NCBI RefSeq assembly: GCF_030546755.1
Contig: NZ_JAUOPE010000002.1
Coordinates: forward strand, 124,001 to 188,000
Direction: 5' to 3'
Length of the DNA: 64,000 nt
Origin: Colwellia sp. 1_MG-2023
GTDB lineage: Bacteria; Pseudomonadota; Gammaproteobacteria; Enterobacterales; Alteromonadaceae
In this document: piece by piece, positions 43,138 to 53,202 of the stretch
How positions within the stretch are numbered: position 1 is the stretch's first letter
How the letters are laid out: the number at the start of each line of letters is the position of its first letter
Translations under genes and position numbers: made by a program
The notes under the pieces: generated by a model
The model's input: the letters and a program-made list of their open reading frames with translations, nothing else
Told to the model about the DNA's origin: nothing
Database searches by the model: none

Positions 43138-46100
43138 TTACGATGTAACTTCCTCACCGGTTGGCTCAAGTAGTTGCTTTTTCTTTTTTCGTGAAAGGAC
43201 ACGTTTTAAATCTTCGATAATGACATACAAGGTTGGAATTAATATTAATGTCACTACAGTAGCAAATAGTACACCGAAGGATAACGATATCGCCATCGGG
43301 ATAACGATTTGCGCTTGCGCACTGGTTTCAAAGAAAATAATTGGTGCTAAGCCCATAAAGGTCGTTAACGACGTTAACATAATCGCTCTAAAGCGCTTAG
43401 TTCCTGCAAACATAACGGCATCTTTTAATGGCACGCCTGACTTTCTAGAATTATTGACATAATCAACCATCACTAACGAGTCGTTCACCACAACACCTGA
43501 AGCAGCTAATATTCCCATCACAGACAAGGCACTTAAGTCCATTCCTAGCATAAAGTGTCCCATGACCGCACCGATAACGCCAAATGGGATCACCACCATA
43601 ATCATCACAGCTTGTGAATATGATTTTAATGGTATCGCTAATAGTGAGAAAATCACAAGGAGCGAAATAACAAAATCACGCACCTGAGAGCTTGCACTTT
43701 CCATTTCTTCTTGAATTCGCCCCGAAACCTCACTTTGCACTTGTGGGAATTGACGTAATAGCTGTGGAATAAAGTTATCACGAATATCTTTTGCCACTTC
43801 AAATGGTTCAACCTGATCAGCGTCAACGCTCGCCCAAACATTTATCGTGCGATTACCATTTTCACGACGGATACGGGTTACACCATCAGTTAAGCTAATA
43901 TCAGCTAACTCTGATAAAGGTAATTCGGCTCCATTAGGTGCTTGAATCATGACATCATCGACATGACCAACCGAGCTACGTTGTTCTAATGGGTAACGAA
44001 CCATTACTTTTACTTCTTCGGTATCACGCAAAATACGTTGTGCTTCTAAGCCATAAAAACTATAGCTCACTTGAGAGGCAACATTAGAAAGTGTTAGCCC
44101 TAAACTATAAGCTAAAGGCTTAAGCTCAAGCTGTACTTCTTTAGCACTAGTTTGACGGCTATCATTAACATCTCCAACTCCTTTCAGTGTATTCAGTTTT
44201 TCTTTTAACACTTTTGCAGCGGCCAAAAGCTGAGCATCACTTTGAGATTCTAACCTAAAGGCGATATCACCATCATCACGTCCACCGCCAAACAAGTTGT
44301 CATCAATAGATAACGACTTCATTCCAGGGTAATTAGGAATTGCCGCACGCCACAATTCAGCTAATTCAAAGGTATTCATAGGTCTAAGTTTAGGAATAAC
44401 TAGTTTTACCATTACCCGACCGCTAGTACGGCTACGAAGATCGACTTGCATATCAGAGATCATGCTTGTGCCATATTCTTCTTCAATATCTTTATCTATT
44501 TTATAGATAATTTTTTCAATATCTAACAGGGTTTTAAGTGTCGCTTTTTCTGAAGCATCAACATTCATTTCTACGCTAATACGTGGAAAATCATGAGGAA
44601 TTTTAGGTTGACCAATAAAACGAACAAAACCACCTGCAAACAAACCTGCACTTATTAACATTAAACTGATAAAAAACATAAAGACGGCATAACGATACTC
44701 AATACATAATGCTAAAGCCGGACGATATTTAGTTTCAATAAACGCTTTTAGTTTTGTATCAATCCACGCGCGTAAACGATCTAAAGGATTTTTAGGATTA
44801 AATTCTTTAATTTTCATTTTAACCAGGTGAGCAGGCAGAATAAGTTTCGACTCGATTAATGAGAAAATTAAACACAAGACAACGACAGCACCAATCGCTT
44901 TCCCAAAAGCTGATGAAGGTCCTTCACCAAAGAGGAAAGGCACAAATACCGCGATGGTTGTTAAAACACCAAACGTTGCTGGCATGGCGACGCGCTTAAC
45001 CCCGCGAATGACACTTTCGGTACTATGACCACTTGCTTCTATTTCATCATGGGCACTTTCACCCATCACGATGGCATCATCAACGACAATACCTAATACT
45101 AAAATAAAGGCGAATAAACTAATCACATTAATAGTAACGTCGATAAACTCCAACGGCATTAATAACAATGTCCCTAAGAAACATACCGGTAAGCCCATCA
45201 TTACCCAAAAAGCTAAACGCACTCGCAAAAACAACGCTAACATGATGAAAACTAAAACCGCACCACTTTCCATGTTCTCAAGCATCATGTTTAAGCGACC
45301 TTCAAGGTAATAGGTCATGTCTACCCATGTTTCTAATTCTACGCCTGCCGGTAACGCATCCGACTTCGTTTCAACATACTTATTAACGACTTTAGCTACA
45401 TCAGTAATACTTTGATTATCGGCGGCACCAATAAAGAAAGTTACAGAATTTTTGCCATTAAATTTAGAGTATTGTAAACCTTCTTGAAAACCATCAATAA
45501 TGGTTGCGATTTCACCTAATAGCACTTTAGAACCGTCTTCTAAAGTAATAACCGGAATTTGTTCAAATTCATGACCACGATAGGCTTGGTTTTCAACACG
45601 CAAGTTTATATAGCCATTTTCCGCACGAATTTGTCCCGCTGACATATTGCGAGAATAATTACGCACAGACATTGCAACATCGTTAAAACTTAATCCGTAT
45701 TCACGTAATTTGTCTTTGCTCACTTCAACAGAAATTTCATAGCCTAAACCACTGTAAAATTCAGAAATATTTATCAGTGGTAATTGTTGTATCTCGTTAT
45801 GGATTTTTCGTCCAAGCTCTTTGAGCTCTCCGTTTGTTAAATCACCATATAAGCTGATGTACATCACTTCTTGACGAAACTTTTCACGCTCAACTTTGAT
45901 ACGCTCCATACCGTCAGGAAAGCTTGAAATAGAATCAATCGCGGATTTAACTTCTTCTAAGACAATTTGCGGATCATAATCGAGTTCAACCTCAAACCAA
46001 CCATTTGAATAGTTACGGTTTGAATAGGTAATAACACGTTTTAAACCTTGAACCGTTTCTAACGCTTCTTCAATTTTTATCGTGATCCCTTCTTCAACTT

Positions 46101-46290
46101 CTTGTGGAGCTGCTCCTGGATAAGGTGCAGAATAAGAAATCCAATTTATTTTTACCTGAGGAAACATTTGTTTATTGATGGTTTGAATGGTCAATAACCC
46201 ACCAATTAAGATAAATATCATTAATAGATTGGCCGCAACACTATTGCGTGCAAACCAAGCAATTAAGCCTTTATGCGTATCATCCATCAT
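43138..46290 (-). CDS. RND-family efflux permease (AcrB/HAE1-like)
   Basis: A 1050-residue inner-membrane transporter. It has 12 membrane segments and two large periplasmic loops. TM4 carries FILVLGIVVDDAIVMGE, with the paired Asp of the proton relay. The second half repeats the fold (VMGILAASGVVVNDSLVMVDY). The start codon abuts the adaptor stop, so the two are translationally coupled. No outer-membrane channel gene is in the window; a TolC-like partner elsewhere is expected. The substrate is unknown. Confidence 0.94.
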   Translation of the reverse strand: MMDDTHKGLIAWFARNSVAANLLMIFILIGGLLTIQTINKQMFPQVKINWISYSAPYPGAAPQEVEEGITIKIEEALETVQGLKRVITYSNRNYSNGWFEVELDYDPQIVLEEVKSAIDSISSFPDGMERIKVEREKFRQEVMYISLYGDLTNGELKELGRKIHNEIQQLPLINISEFYSGLGYEISVEVSKDKLREYGLSFNDVAMSVRNYSRNMSAGQIRAENGYINLRVENQAYRGHEFEQIPVITLEDGSKVLLGEIATIIDGFQEGLQYSKFNGKNSVTFFIGAADNQSITDVAKVVNKYVETKSDALPAGVELETWVDMTYYLEGRLNMMLENMESGAVLVFIMLALFLRVRLAFWVMMGLPVCFLGTLLLMPLEFIDVTINVISLFAFILVLGIVVDDAIVMGESAHDEIEASGHSTESVIRGVKRVAMPATFGVLTTIAVFVPFLFGEGPSSAFGKAIGAVVVLCLIFSLIESKLILPAHLVKMKIKEFNPKNPLDRLRAWIDTKLKAFIETKYRPALALCIEYRYAVFMFFISLMLISAGLFAGGFVRFIGQPKIPHDFPRISVEMNVDASEKATLKTLLDIEKIIYKIDKDIEEEYGTSMISDMQVDLRSRTSGRVMVKLVIPKLRPMNTFELAELWRAAIPNYPGMKSLSIDDNLFGGGRDDGDIAFRLESQSDAQLLAAAKVLKEKLNTLKGVGDVNDSRQTSAKEVQLELKPLAYSLGLTLSNVASQVSYSFYGLEAQRILRDTEEVKVMVRYPLEQRSSVGHVDDVMIQAPNGAELPLSELADISLTDGVTRIRRENGNRTINVWASVDADQVEPFEVAKDIRDNFIPQLLRQFPQVQSEVSGRIQEEMESASSQVRDFVISLLVIFSLLAIPLKSYSQAVMIMVVIPFGVIGAVMGHFMLGMDLSALSVMGILAASGVVVNDSLVMVDYVNNSRKSGVPLKDAVMFAGTKRFRAIMLTSLTTFMGLAPIIFFETSAQAQIVIPMAISLSFGVLFATVVTLILIPTLYVIIEDLKRVLSRKKKKQLLEPTGEEVTS

Positions 46291-47499
46291 TTAGTCCTTA
46301 ACACTGGCGATTTGTGTGTCAGTTTCTTTATTTTCTTCAGCATCAATATTTTCAGATTTATCACCCGGTAGGGCTAATTTCATGCCATCAACAGGATAAT
46401 CAAGTGCTGAAGTAATTAATTGATCTCCATGGGTTAACCCCTTAGAAACAATGACATCTCCACCATCTTGACGAACAATTTCAATATCTACATAGTGAAG
46501 TTTTGATTCATCATCTAAAACAGCAACTTGATTATTAACTACTAAATAACGAGGCAATTTAGTAGCTTGAGCTAAGGCTAAACCAAGAATATTTGCATTG
46601 ACATATGAACCGAAACGCAAAGGAGTTTTAGCGTCCTGATTAGCAGGTAACAATGAATATGGATCTTTAATTTCAGCCACTAAATAACTCATGCGACTTT
46701 TGTTATCGATAACGCCTTCTGAGCGTGCGATATGTGCTCGCCATGTAGTATCAATACCGGCATAAGTTCCGACTAAATCAACCTCGGCTTCTTTTCCTTG
46801 ATCAATTAAAAACTGTAATTGATTATCAGCAACGGGCAAACGTACTTCAGCCGTTTCTGTGCCTAATAATTTACCAACGCGATTACCAGTACCAACAAAT
46901 GCTCCTAAACCAATATTTCGATCTTCAATCATGGCATTATAAGGCGCTCTAATTTCAGTACGTTCAAGGTTACGTTTCGCTCTTAACACGGCAGCCTCAG
47001 CAGCTTTAACTCTTGCAAGTTCTTGTGCAAGTTGCGGCTTACGTAAACTTAATTCCGTAGGAGATGCATCAGTAATGCGTTTCCACTCTTGCTCGGCTAC
47101 TTTACCTTGTGCTTGCTCTTGTTCTAAAGCTGCAGATGCTGAGGCAAGGTTTGCTTCTGCATCGATTAAAGCAGCTTCATAATCGCTTGGGTCAATACGC
47201 GCGAGTAACTGATCTTTTTCGACAAAGCCGCCACGCACGAATGCGTCAGACAATTCAACAATAAGCCCGCTTACTTGTGCAACAATTTCAGTTTCATATT
47301 TTGGAGTGACAATGCCGTATGAATCAACGGTTAAAGTCATAGGCGCGACAGAAATTTCCTCAACTGCCACGATAGGGGTATTGTCTACTTTCGCTTTTTC
47401 TTCAGGTGGCTTCTTCATACTTGCAAAAGCCATAAAAAGTAAAATTCCTGCGATTAAAATGACAATTGGGACGATAATTTGTTTTTTTCTAGTCACCAC
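46291..47499 (-). CDS. RND efflux periplasmic adaptor (HlyD/MFP family)
   Basis: A 402-residue adaptor with an N-terminal membrane anchor (about 9-26). The lipoyl/barrel-sandwich region opens TLTVDSYGIVTPKYETEIV, a coiled-coil hairpin lies at about 105-180 (Ala/Glu/Arg-rich), and the second lipoyl half reads RTEIRAPYNAMIEDRNIG. It bridges the inner-membrane RND pump and an outer-membrane channel. It is the first gene of the operon. The C-terminal tail is acidic. Confidence 0.93.
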   Translation of the reverse strand: MVTRKKQIIVPIVILIAGILLFMAFASMKKPPEEKAKVDNTPIVAVEEISVAPMTLTVDSYGIVTPKYETEIVAQVSGLIVELSDAFVRGGFVEKDQLLARIDPSDYEAALIDAEANLASASAALEQEQAQGKVAEQEWKRITDASPTELSLRKPQLAQELARVKAAEAAVLRAKRNLERTEIRAPYNAMIEDRNIGLGAFVGTGNRVGKLLGTETAEVRLPVADNQLQFLIDQGKEAEVDLVGTYAGIDTTWRAHIARSEGVIDNKSRMSYLVAEIKDPYSLLPANQDAKTPLRFGSYVNANILGLALAQATKLPRYLVVNNQVAVLDDESKLHYVDIEIVRQDGGDVIVSKGLTHGDQLITSALDYPVDGMKLALPGDKSENIDAEENKETDTQIASVKD

Positions 47500-47583
47500 T
47501 AATTCCTCGGATATATGTTTTCAAGTGTAACAATTTATAAAATTTCATTGATAGTAATGATAACGAATTACCAGCATTGTATT

Positions 47584-47598
47584 TTACAAAAGTTGTAA
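47584..47598. promoter_or_regulatory. Possible operator upstream of the efflux operon
   Basis: TTACAA-AAG-TTGTAA is a perfect 6+6 inverted repeat 85 bp before the adaptor start, followed by a further TTGTTACAAA. It may be a TetR/MarR-type operator. No regulator gene is adjacent. The remainder of 47500-47771 holds only a possible terminator. Confidence 0.35.
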
Positions 47599-47714
47599 AC
47601 GCTTGTTACAAATATCGCGCCGAAATGCGATGAAGTAGGATAAAAACAAGATAAATATATAATTCACCTAATAAACAATGAGTTAAAAACCATCGTTTGA
47701 AATAAAAACAATAA

Positions 47715-47743
47715 AAAGAGACCTTACGAAGATCTCCTTTTTT
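47715..47743 (-). terminator. Probable terminator of the acyltransferase gene
   Basis: On the minus strand an imperfect stem (GGAGATCTT with AAGGTCTC) is flanked by A-run and T-run. It is weaker than the other terminators listed. Confidence 0.5.
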
Positions 47744-47771
47744 AATGGTACTTAGTGAGAATAACTAATTT

Positions 47772-48920
47772 TTATACTTTTATGAAAATTTTTCGACAAT
47801 ATAACCAATATAATACAAGCCATTGCAATAAAAGCATGCCACCAAATAAGATAACGTCCTGCCAACCTGCCGGAGCAACGTTAATAAAACCACCAAATAG
47901 GCTTTTACTAGTATATTGCCAATTGATCAGGCTTGACCCCAAATAAACAATAATTGAATTGGTACCAATTACAGCAAAAAATTTCGCCCAATGCGTTAGA
48001 CCAATCACATCAATTAGTGCATAAAACAATGCAAGTAATAAAATGCTATAACCTGTTGTTACTAAAACAAAAGAGCTTGTCCATAACGTTTTATTAATTG
48101 GAAAGAACATCCCCCATAAATAGCCCAAAACAAGTAATGTAATACCTGCACATAATAGTCGAATAAGTAAATACTTAGCATTGGATAAATGTTGAACCAT
48201 ATAGCGACCAACAAAAACACCAATGAGCGCATTAACCACAGAAGTTACGTTCGACAATAACCCTTCAGGATCTAACGGCAAATTTCGATACGTCGTCCCC
48301 GGTAAAAACGTTTGATCAAACCACACATTTAATGCACCTTCTGCAGTGAAGTTTCCTCCACCAAGGCCACCTAAAGTAAGGAACTGCAGCATTAACCAAT
48401 AAACGACTAAAATTGCTATCGCGACAATCCATTGAGTTCGTTCACTGACATACCATACCAACAGTGCGGCCACAAACCACGATATACCAATACGCCCTAA
48501 CACACTGGCATAGCGGATATCATCTGGCGACGCAGGCATGCCATTTCCCCAACCGTGATTATATAAAACACCAAAAATAATTAATAAAATTAAACGTTTA
48601 ACTCCGTGATGAAGAATAGATTTAGCTTGGTCAGCGGGGTAGCTTGATAAAGGTTTTGCAGCAATTCCTAAACTTACGCCAGAAAGAAAAATAAACAGTG
48701 GAAAAATTAAATCATAAGCGGTGAAACCATGCCAAACCGAGTGTTCCATTTGCTCAGCACCGAAATGAAAAATAGACCAACCGGTAATAATAAAAAATGC
48801 TGCGAATAGCTTTTCACCACCTAATATCCAAAACATATCGAAACCGCGCAAAGCGTCAATCGATAATAATCGTTTCTTTTTCACTGGGGGCGTTTCAGAT
48901 GACGCTTGAATTTGACTCAT
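47772..48920 (-). CDS. NagX/HGSNAT-like membrane acyltransferase (DUF5009/DUF1624 type)
   Basis: A 382-residue protein with about ten membrane segments. It opens with RLLSIDALRGFDMFWILGG, the hallmark of the HGSNAT/NagX family, and continues YDLIFPLFIFLSGVSLG. The human homologue acetylates glucosamine ends of heparan sulfate from cytosolic acetyl-CoA. Bacterial NagX is often found with chitin or GlcNAc genes. Here it stands alone, so a link to the GH109/hexosamine cluster 45 kb away is only a thought. Confidence 0.85.
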   Translation of the reverse strand: MSQIQASSETPPVKKKRLLSIDALRGFDMFWILGGEKLFAAFFIITGWSIFHFGAEQMEHSVWHGFTAYDLIFPLFIFLSGVSLGIAAKPLSSYPADQAKSILHHGVKRLILLIIFGVLYNHGWGNGMPASPDDIRYASVLGRIGISWFVAALLVWYVSERTQWIVAIAILVVYWLMLQFLTLGGLGGGNFTAEGALNVWFDQTFLPGTTYRNLPLDPEGLLSNVTSVVNALIGVFVGRYMVQHLSNAKYLLIRLLCAGITLLVLGYLWGMFFPINKTLWTSSFVLVTTGYSILLLALFYALIDVIGLTHWAKFFAVIGTNSIIVYLGSSLINWQYTSKSLFGGFINVAPAGWQDVILFGGMLLLQWLVLYWLYCRKIFIKV

Positions 48921-49134
48921 ATTTACCCTTATTTTTTATTATAATGAACTTTCAGACACATCTTAGACAGCGCTGTCATTTAATGATTGTAAGGAGTCGT
49001 TAACTAAATAGCAAACCTCAAATGTTTATTGCCCTTGATTTAAAGTTTATTGAGCATTGAAACAATTTATTGCGTTTAACATCTTGAGTTATCGGTGATA
49101 AAAAACAACAATGAACAAAAGTAAGGAGTTTACT

Positions 49135-49581
49135 ATGTTAGCTAAAATAACGACCTTTTTTCAGTCATTAAATGAAGACGTTTCTACAGAAAAGAACACG
49201 TTAAGTGTTGAAATGGCTTGTACCGTATTGTTATGTGAAGTGATGAGAGCCGATGGACATTTAGATAATACAGAGCAACTATTTCTAACAGAGATTATTT
49301 CTGAGCAATTTGCATTGTCGTCAAATGAAGTAACAGCACTCATTAAAAAAGCGATTGAATTAAGCGAACATGCTATTGATTTTCATCAATTTACTTCAAA
49401 AATAAATAGCCATTATTCCCCTCATGAGAAAGAGAAAATAGTGACCTTATTATGGCAATTAGCGATGGCTGATGGTGAAATTGCGAGTATTGAAGAGCAT
49501 ATCATTAGACGAATTTCGGATCTCTTGCATTTAAGTCATGCTCAATATATTCGAGCTAAAAGCTCAGTCAAAGAAAAGTAA
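49135..49581 (+). CDS. TerB-like tellurite-resistance/DjlA N-domain protein
   Basis: A 148-residue helical protein. ATG at 49135 is preferred because AAGGAG stands 6 bp upstream; an in-frame ATG at 49111 would add 8 residues and bury that site. Two TerB-type segments are visible: VMRADGHLDNTEQLF and LAMADGEIASIEEHIIRRISDLL, each with the acidic loop of the fold. The family may bind metal ions. It is a single gene, and its function is unknown. Confidence 0.82.
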   Translation: MLAKITTFFQSLNEDVSTEKNTLSVEMACTVLLCEVMRADGHLDNTEQLFLTEIISEQFALSSNEVTALIKKAIELSEHAIDFHQFTSKINSHYSPHEKEKIVTLLWQLAMADGEIASIEEHIIRRISDLLHLSHAQYIRAKSSVKEK

Positions 49582-49703
49582 TATTTCATTACTCCCCATA
49601 ATTTTTAAACAAGCTATTTACTCGAATAGTCAACACGCAAGTAAAGCAATACGATATAATAGCGATTGTCTTTTTCATTTATCAACAATTTAGAGTGTAA
49701 ACT

Positions 49704-50534
49704 ATGGCAACTATTGGTCAATATAATACCCTTCCTGTCATCGCCATTATGGCTAATGGAGCTTATTTAGATGCTGGCGAACTGGGAGAAATTTTATTAC
49801 CTAATCGCTATTTACCAGAAAACTGTCAAATTGATGATCAACTTAAGGTATTCATTTATGTCGATTCAGCCGATCGATTAATTGCCACTACTGAAACACC
49901 GCTTGCTCAACTTGGCGAATTTGCTTCATTAAAAGTGTCACAAGTAAATAAAATGGGTGCCTTTCTTGATTGGGGGTTACCAAAAGATTTACTGGCTCCC
50001 TATAACGAACAACATTCCAAAATGGAAACCGGGAAATATTACTTAGTACATATCTATTTAGATAAAACGACTGAACGTCTTGTAGCTTCGAGTAAGATTG
50101 ACCGCTTTTTGGATATTTGGCCGGCAGACTATCAAAAGTGGGATAAAGTAGACCTGGTTATTGGTGGTAAAACGGATTTAGGTTTTAAAGCCATCATCAA
50201 TAATCGCCATTGGGGGTTATTGTATGATAATGAAATTTTTCAACCCTTGCGTATTGGTAAAAAAGTAACCGGATATATCAAAAATATCCGTGAAGATGGC
50301 AGAATTGATTTATCACTTTCTCGCCCTGGCGAAGGTAAAGTTAATGACTTTTCCGACAAATTACTTGCTCATATTGCCGAGCAAGGTGGTTTTAGTTCTT
50401 TGCATGATAAAAGCTCGCCAGAACTAATCAAACGTACCTTAGGGGTGAGTAAAAAAACCTTTAAATCGACCGTTGGAAACTTATTAAAAAAAGGCAAAAT
50501 CACCATTGAAAAAGATGGCATTCGTTTAAAATAA
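49704..50534 (+). CDS. CvfB/YitL-like S1 RNA-binding protein
   Basis: A 276-residue protein built of S1-type OB folds in series (about 1-65, 66-135 and 145-215; compare VSQVNKMGAFLDWGLPKDLLAP and VTGYIKNIREDGRIDLSL) and a C-terminal winged helix (about 220-276). This is the architecture of CvfB, which binds RNA in Gram-positive bacteria. It is cytoplasmic and monocistronic, with its own terminator. Confidence 0.88.
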   Translation: MATIGQYNTLPVIAIMANGAYLDAGELGEILLPNRYLPENCQIDDQLKVFIYVDSADRLIATTETPLAQLGEFASLKVSQVNKMGAFLDWGLPKDLLAPYNEQHSKMETGKYYLVHIYLDKTTERLVASSKIDRFLDIWPADYQKWDKVDLVIGGKTDLGFKAIINNRHWGLLYDNEIFQPLRIGKKVTGYIKNIREDGRIDLSLSRPGEGKVNDFSDKLLAHIAEQGGFSSLHDKSSPELIKRTLGVSKKTFKSTVGNLLKKGKITIEKDGIRLK

Positions 50535-50547
50535 ACTTCTCAATGAT

Positions 50548-50575
50548 AAAAAAGGAGCTATTAAAGCTCCTTTTT
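50548..50575. terminator. Bidirectional terminator between the CvfB-like and TonB receptor genes
   Basis: AAAAAGGAGCT and AAGCTCCTTTTT form a strong stem with A-run and T-run, usable by both converging units. Confidence 0.88.
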
Positions 50576-50606
50576 ATACACCGTTTAAAGTAGCGCTTTC
50601 AACAAA

Positions 50607-53129
50607 TTAAAAACTACCTCTAACACCAAATTCAAACCCTCTGCCCGGTAACGGAGCAACATCTTTTAAAAATGAAGCATGAACACGGGCTTCTTCATTC
50701 GTCAGATTATTGCCTTTAACAAACACCACAAAGTCATCACCAATACCGTCTAAATAATAATTAACATTGGCATCAACAATAGTATATCCATCGGTTTTCG
50801 TTTCTAATTGTGCCACATCGTCTTGTTTAAAATAATGACTGAAAGATAACTCTGCCGCATAGTTTTCACTTTGATAATTTAGCTGCCCACCAATGCGTTT
50901 AGGAGGTATACGAGGTAAATTTCCGCCGTCACTCAATTTAGCTTTAATATAATCGGCAAAGACAGTGGTGGTTAAATTAGGGGTGACTTGATAAACCATT
51001 TCAGCTTCAAGACCATACATATCGACATCATTTTGTTGATAAACGTAAATAGGTAACCCTTCGCTTTCTTCTTCATGTTCTTCCTCATGCTCATGATCGT
51101 CATGTTCTTCCTCATGTTCGTCATGATCATGTTCATCTTCAAAAAATAAGCCGGTATTTTGTTGGTAATAATAATCGTCAATATGATTAACAAACGCACT
51201 CACGACAAAACCAAAGTCGCCTTCAAATTTACGCCAGGTAATATCTAAACTATAGGCTGTTTCTATCTCTAACGACTGATCGTTCATTTCAAAATGAACT
51301 TCGCCGTCTTCATATTCAACATCATAAATAGCCCCTACTTCAAAGCTCCCTGTACCAATGTGTGCTCCTTTAGAGAATACTTCAGCTGATGATGGTGCTC
51401 GTTGAGAAAGCGACGCTGAAAACCCTAAATTATAACCTGACTGATAATCCCATACTAAACCTAATGAAGCACTTGCTGCCGTAAATTCTTGCGCATCAAA
51501 GTACATTTCTTCGTGCTCATGGTCATGTTCTTCTTCATGTTCGTCATGATCAGCTTCATCATGTTCTTCTTCATGCTCGTCATGATGTTCAACTTCATAT
51601 GTACCACTAGTATCCAATTGAACATGCTCAAGTCTGGCACCTAATTGAACCAACACATCATCGAAATGTTTTTCTTCTAACCAAGCTAATGCGACAGAAC
51701 TTGTTTCAGAAGGAGGAGTAAATGCTTCTTCACCTAACGCTTCAAAATCACTATTTTTATAATGTAATGTCCACGCACCTTTCCAACCTTGGTATTCTCG
51801 GTGATAGGCATCAAAACGCGCTTCAAACACTTGGTTTTTAAACTGTGTTCCTACTTCACCATCTTCTATTTCTTGATGTTGATAATCGGTATAAGCAACT
51901 TTACTTGCCACTCTGTTGATAACACCTTCATCAAAATTTAATTCACTTAATAACTGAATACGGTCTTGTTTTAAATCGGCATAAACACGTTCAGCTTCAT
52001 GCTCTTCGTGTTCTTCATGTTCTTCATGTTCTTCATGTTCTTCATGTTCTTCACCATGATCATGACTATGACCAACGATGCCATATTCTCTATCCGTTCT
52101 ACCGTAAGAAAAGCCAATAAAACCATTTTCTAAAATATAACTCGTACCAACAGTGAATCCTGAAGATTTCGAATCACTATTTAATAACACACCTTCTGAG
52201 CCAAGTTCTTCTTCATGCTCGTCATGATCATGATCATCCTCTTCTTCATGTTCTTGATGAGCATTTTCAGTTTCGGAAAAACCAGGGATTTCATAGTTAT
52301 TAGATTCTCGCCAAAGGCCATCTAAATGAAAAGCAAGGTTACCTGATGAAGTATTTAATGAAAATGCCCCTTCACTTTCATCAGCTACATCATTATGTTT
52401 GATCATATAATCTAGACCATCATCAAGCGCTTTAGGTACACGACTATCAACTATATTCACTACCCCACCAATGGCGCCACTACCATAAAATAAGGTTGCC
52501 GGTCCTCTAAGTACTTCAACTTGTTGAGCGGTAGCTGTTTCGGATGACACTGCATGATCAGGGCCTACTCTTGAAGCATCGCCTACATCTAAACCATTTT
52601 GTGTGATTAAGACACGTGGACCATCTAATCCTCTGATAATAGGGCTACTTGACACTGGGCCGTAATAGCTAGAATGTACACCCACTTCATGTTTTAACGT
52701 TTCACCTAACGTCGAGGCGTGTTTCATGCGTAATTCATCAGCGGCGATCACATTAACTGGTAATGCAGATTCTATATTTGAAGAATGTAAAGGTGTGGCA
52801 TGTACATCGATAACTTCCATCACGCTAGGCGTCATTTTTACTAACACACCGGTTAAGTCAGTATCCGTAACCTCAAGATGGTAATTATTGTGACTAAAAG
52901 ATCTTGCTGTCACATGTAACTCAATGTCGCCTTTTGAAATATTATCAAAAGTGAATTGACCTAACTCATTAGTCGTCATTGATTGGGAACTATTTACAAC
53001 GACAACTTTCGCGTTAGCGACTGGCTTACCTGATAAATCTTCGACTATACCTGATACTTTTTGTGCATAGGCGACATGTGAAACTGCCAACGACATAATG
53101 CATGCCGCTGTGATTTTATTTAATTGCAT
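50607..53129 (-). CDS. Histidine-rich TonB-dependent receptor, probably for zinc (ZnuD-like)
   Basis: An 840-residue receptor. ATG at 53129 follows GGAAGT and opens a signal peptide ending at YAQ. A CarboxypepD_reg-like domain (about 25-100, VEDLSGKPVANAKVVVVN) precedes the plug (SSPIIRGLDGPRVLITQNG, GPATLFYGSGAIGGVVNIVD) and the barrel ending FGVRGSF. At least four extracellular-type stretches are packed with His/Asp/Glu (HEEHEE, HDHDEHEEE), as in ZnuD-like zinc receptors. The small gene upstream carries a Zur-like operator. Copper or nickel uptake is possible, but the Zur site favours zinc. Confidence 0.9.
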   Translation of the reverse strand: MQLNKITAACIMSLAVSHVAYAQKVSGIVEDLSGKPVANAKVVVVNSSQSMTTNELGQFTFDNISKGDIELHVTARSFSHNNYHLEVTDTDLTGVLVKMTPSVMEVIDVHATPLHSSNIESALPVNVIAADELRMKHASTLGETLKHEVGVHSSYYGPVSSSPIIRGLDGPRVLITQNGLDVGDASRVGPDHAVSSETATAQQVEVLRGPATLFYGSGAIGGVVNIVDSRVPKALDDGLDYMIKHNDVADESEGAFSLNTSSGNLAFHLDGLWRESNNYEIPGFSETENAHQEHEEEDDHDHDEHEEELGSEGVLLNSDSKSSGFTVGTSYILENGFIGFSYGRTDREYGIVGHSHDHGEEHEEHEEHEEHEEHEEHEAERVYADLKQDRIQLLSELNFDEGVINRVASKVAYTDYQHQEIEDGEVGTQFKNQVFEARFDAYHREYQGWKGAWTLHYKNSDFEALGEEAFTPPSETSSVALAWLEEKHFDDVLVQLGARLEHVQLDTSGTYEVEHHDEHEEEHDEADHDEHEEEHDHEHEEMYFDAQEFTAASASLGLVWDYQSGYNLGFSASLSQRAPSSAEVFSKGAHIGTGSFEVGAIYDVEYEDGEVHFEMNDQSLEIETAYSLDITWRKFEGDFGFVVSAFVNHIDDYYYQQNTGLFFEDEHDHDEHEEEHDDHEHEEEHEEESEGLPIYVYQQNDVDMYGLEAEMVYQVTPNLTTTVFADYIKAKLSDGGNLPRIPPKRIGGQLNYQSENYAAELSFSHYFKQDDVAQLETKTDGYTIVDANVNYYLDGIGDDFVVFVKGNNLTNEEARVHASFLKDVAPLPGRGFEFGVRGSF
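51994..52052 (-). repeat. 9-bp tandem repeats coding for His/Glu-rich loop
   Basis: About six copies of a 9-bp unit (TTCTTCATG as read on the plus strand) code for repeated HEE triplets in the receptor. The first copies have single-base changes. Length change by slippage would keep the frame. Confidence 0.8.
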
Positions 53130-53202
53130 GGGTACTTCCAATTAACTTATATAAATAAGATAAAGATAAAAATTTAATGTTTATGTTTTATATTTAACGA
53201 AT

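Noticed and set aside
51994-52052. Short regular repeats that could be taken for a CRISPR array
   Set aside because: The 9-bp units have no spacers and are in frame with the receptor coding sequence.
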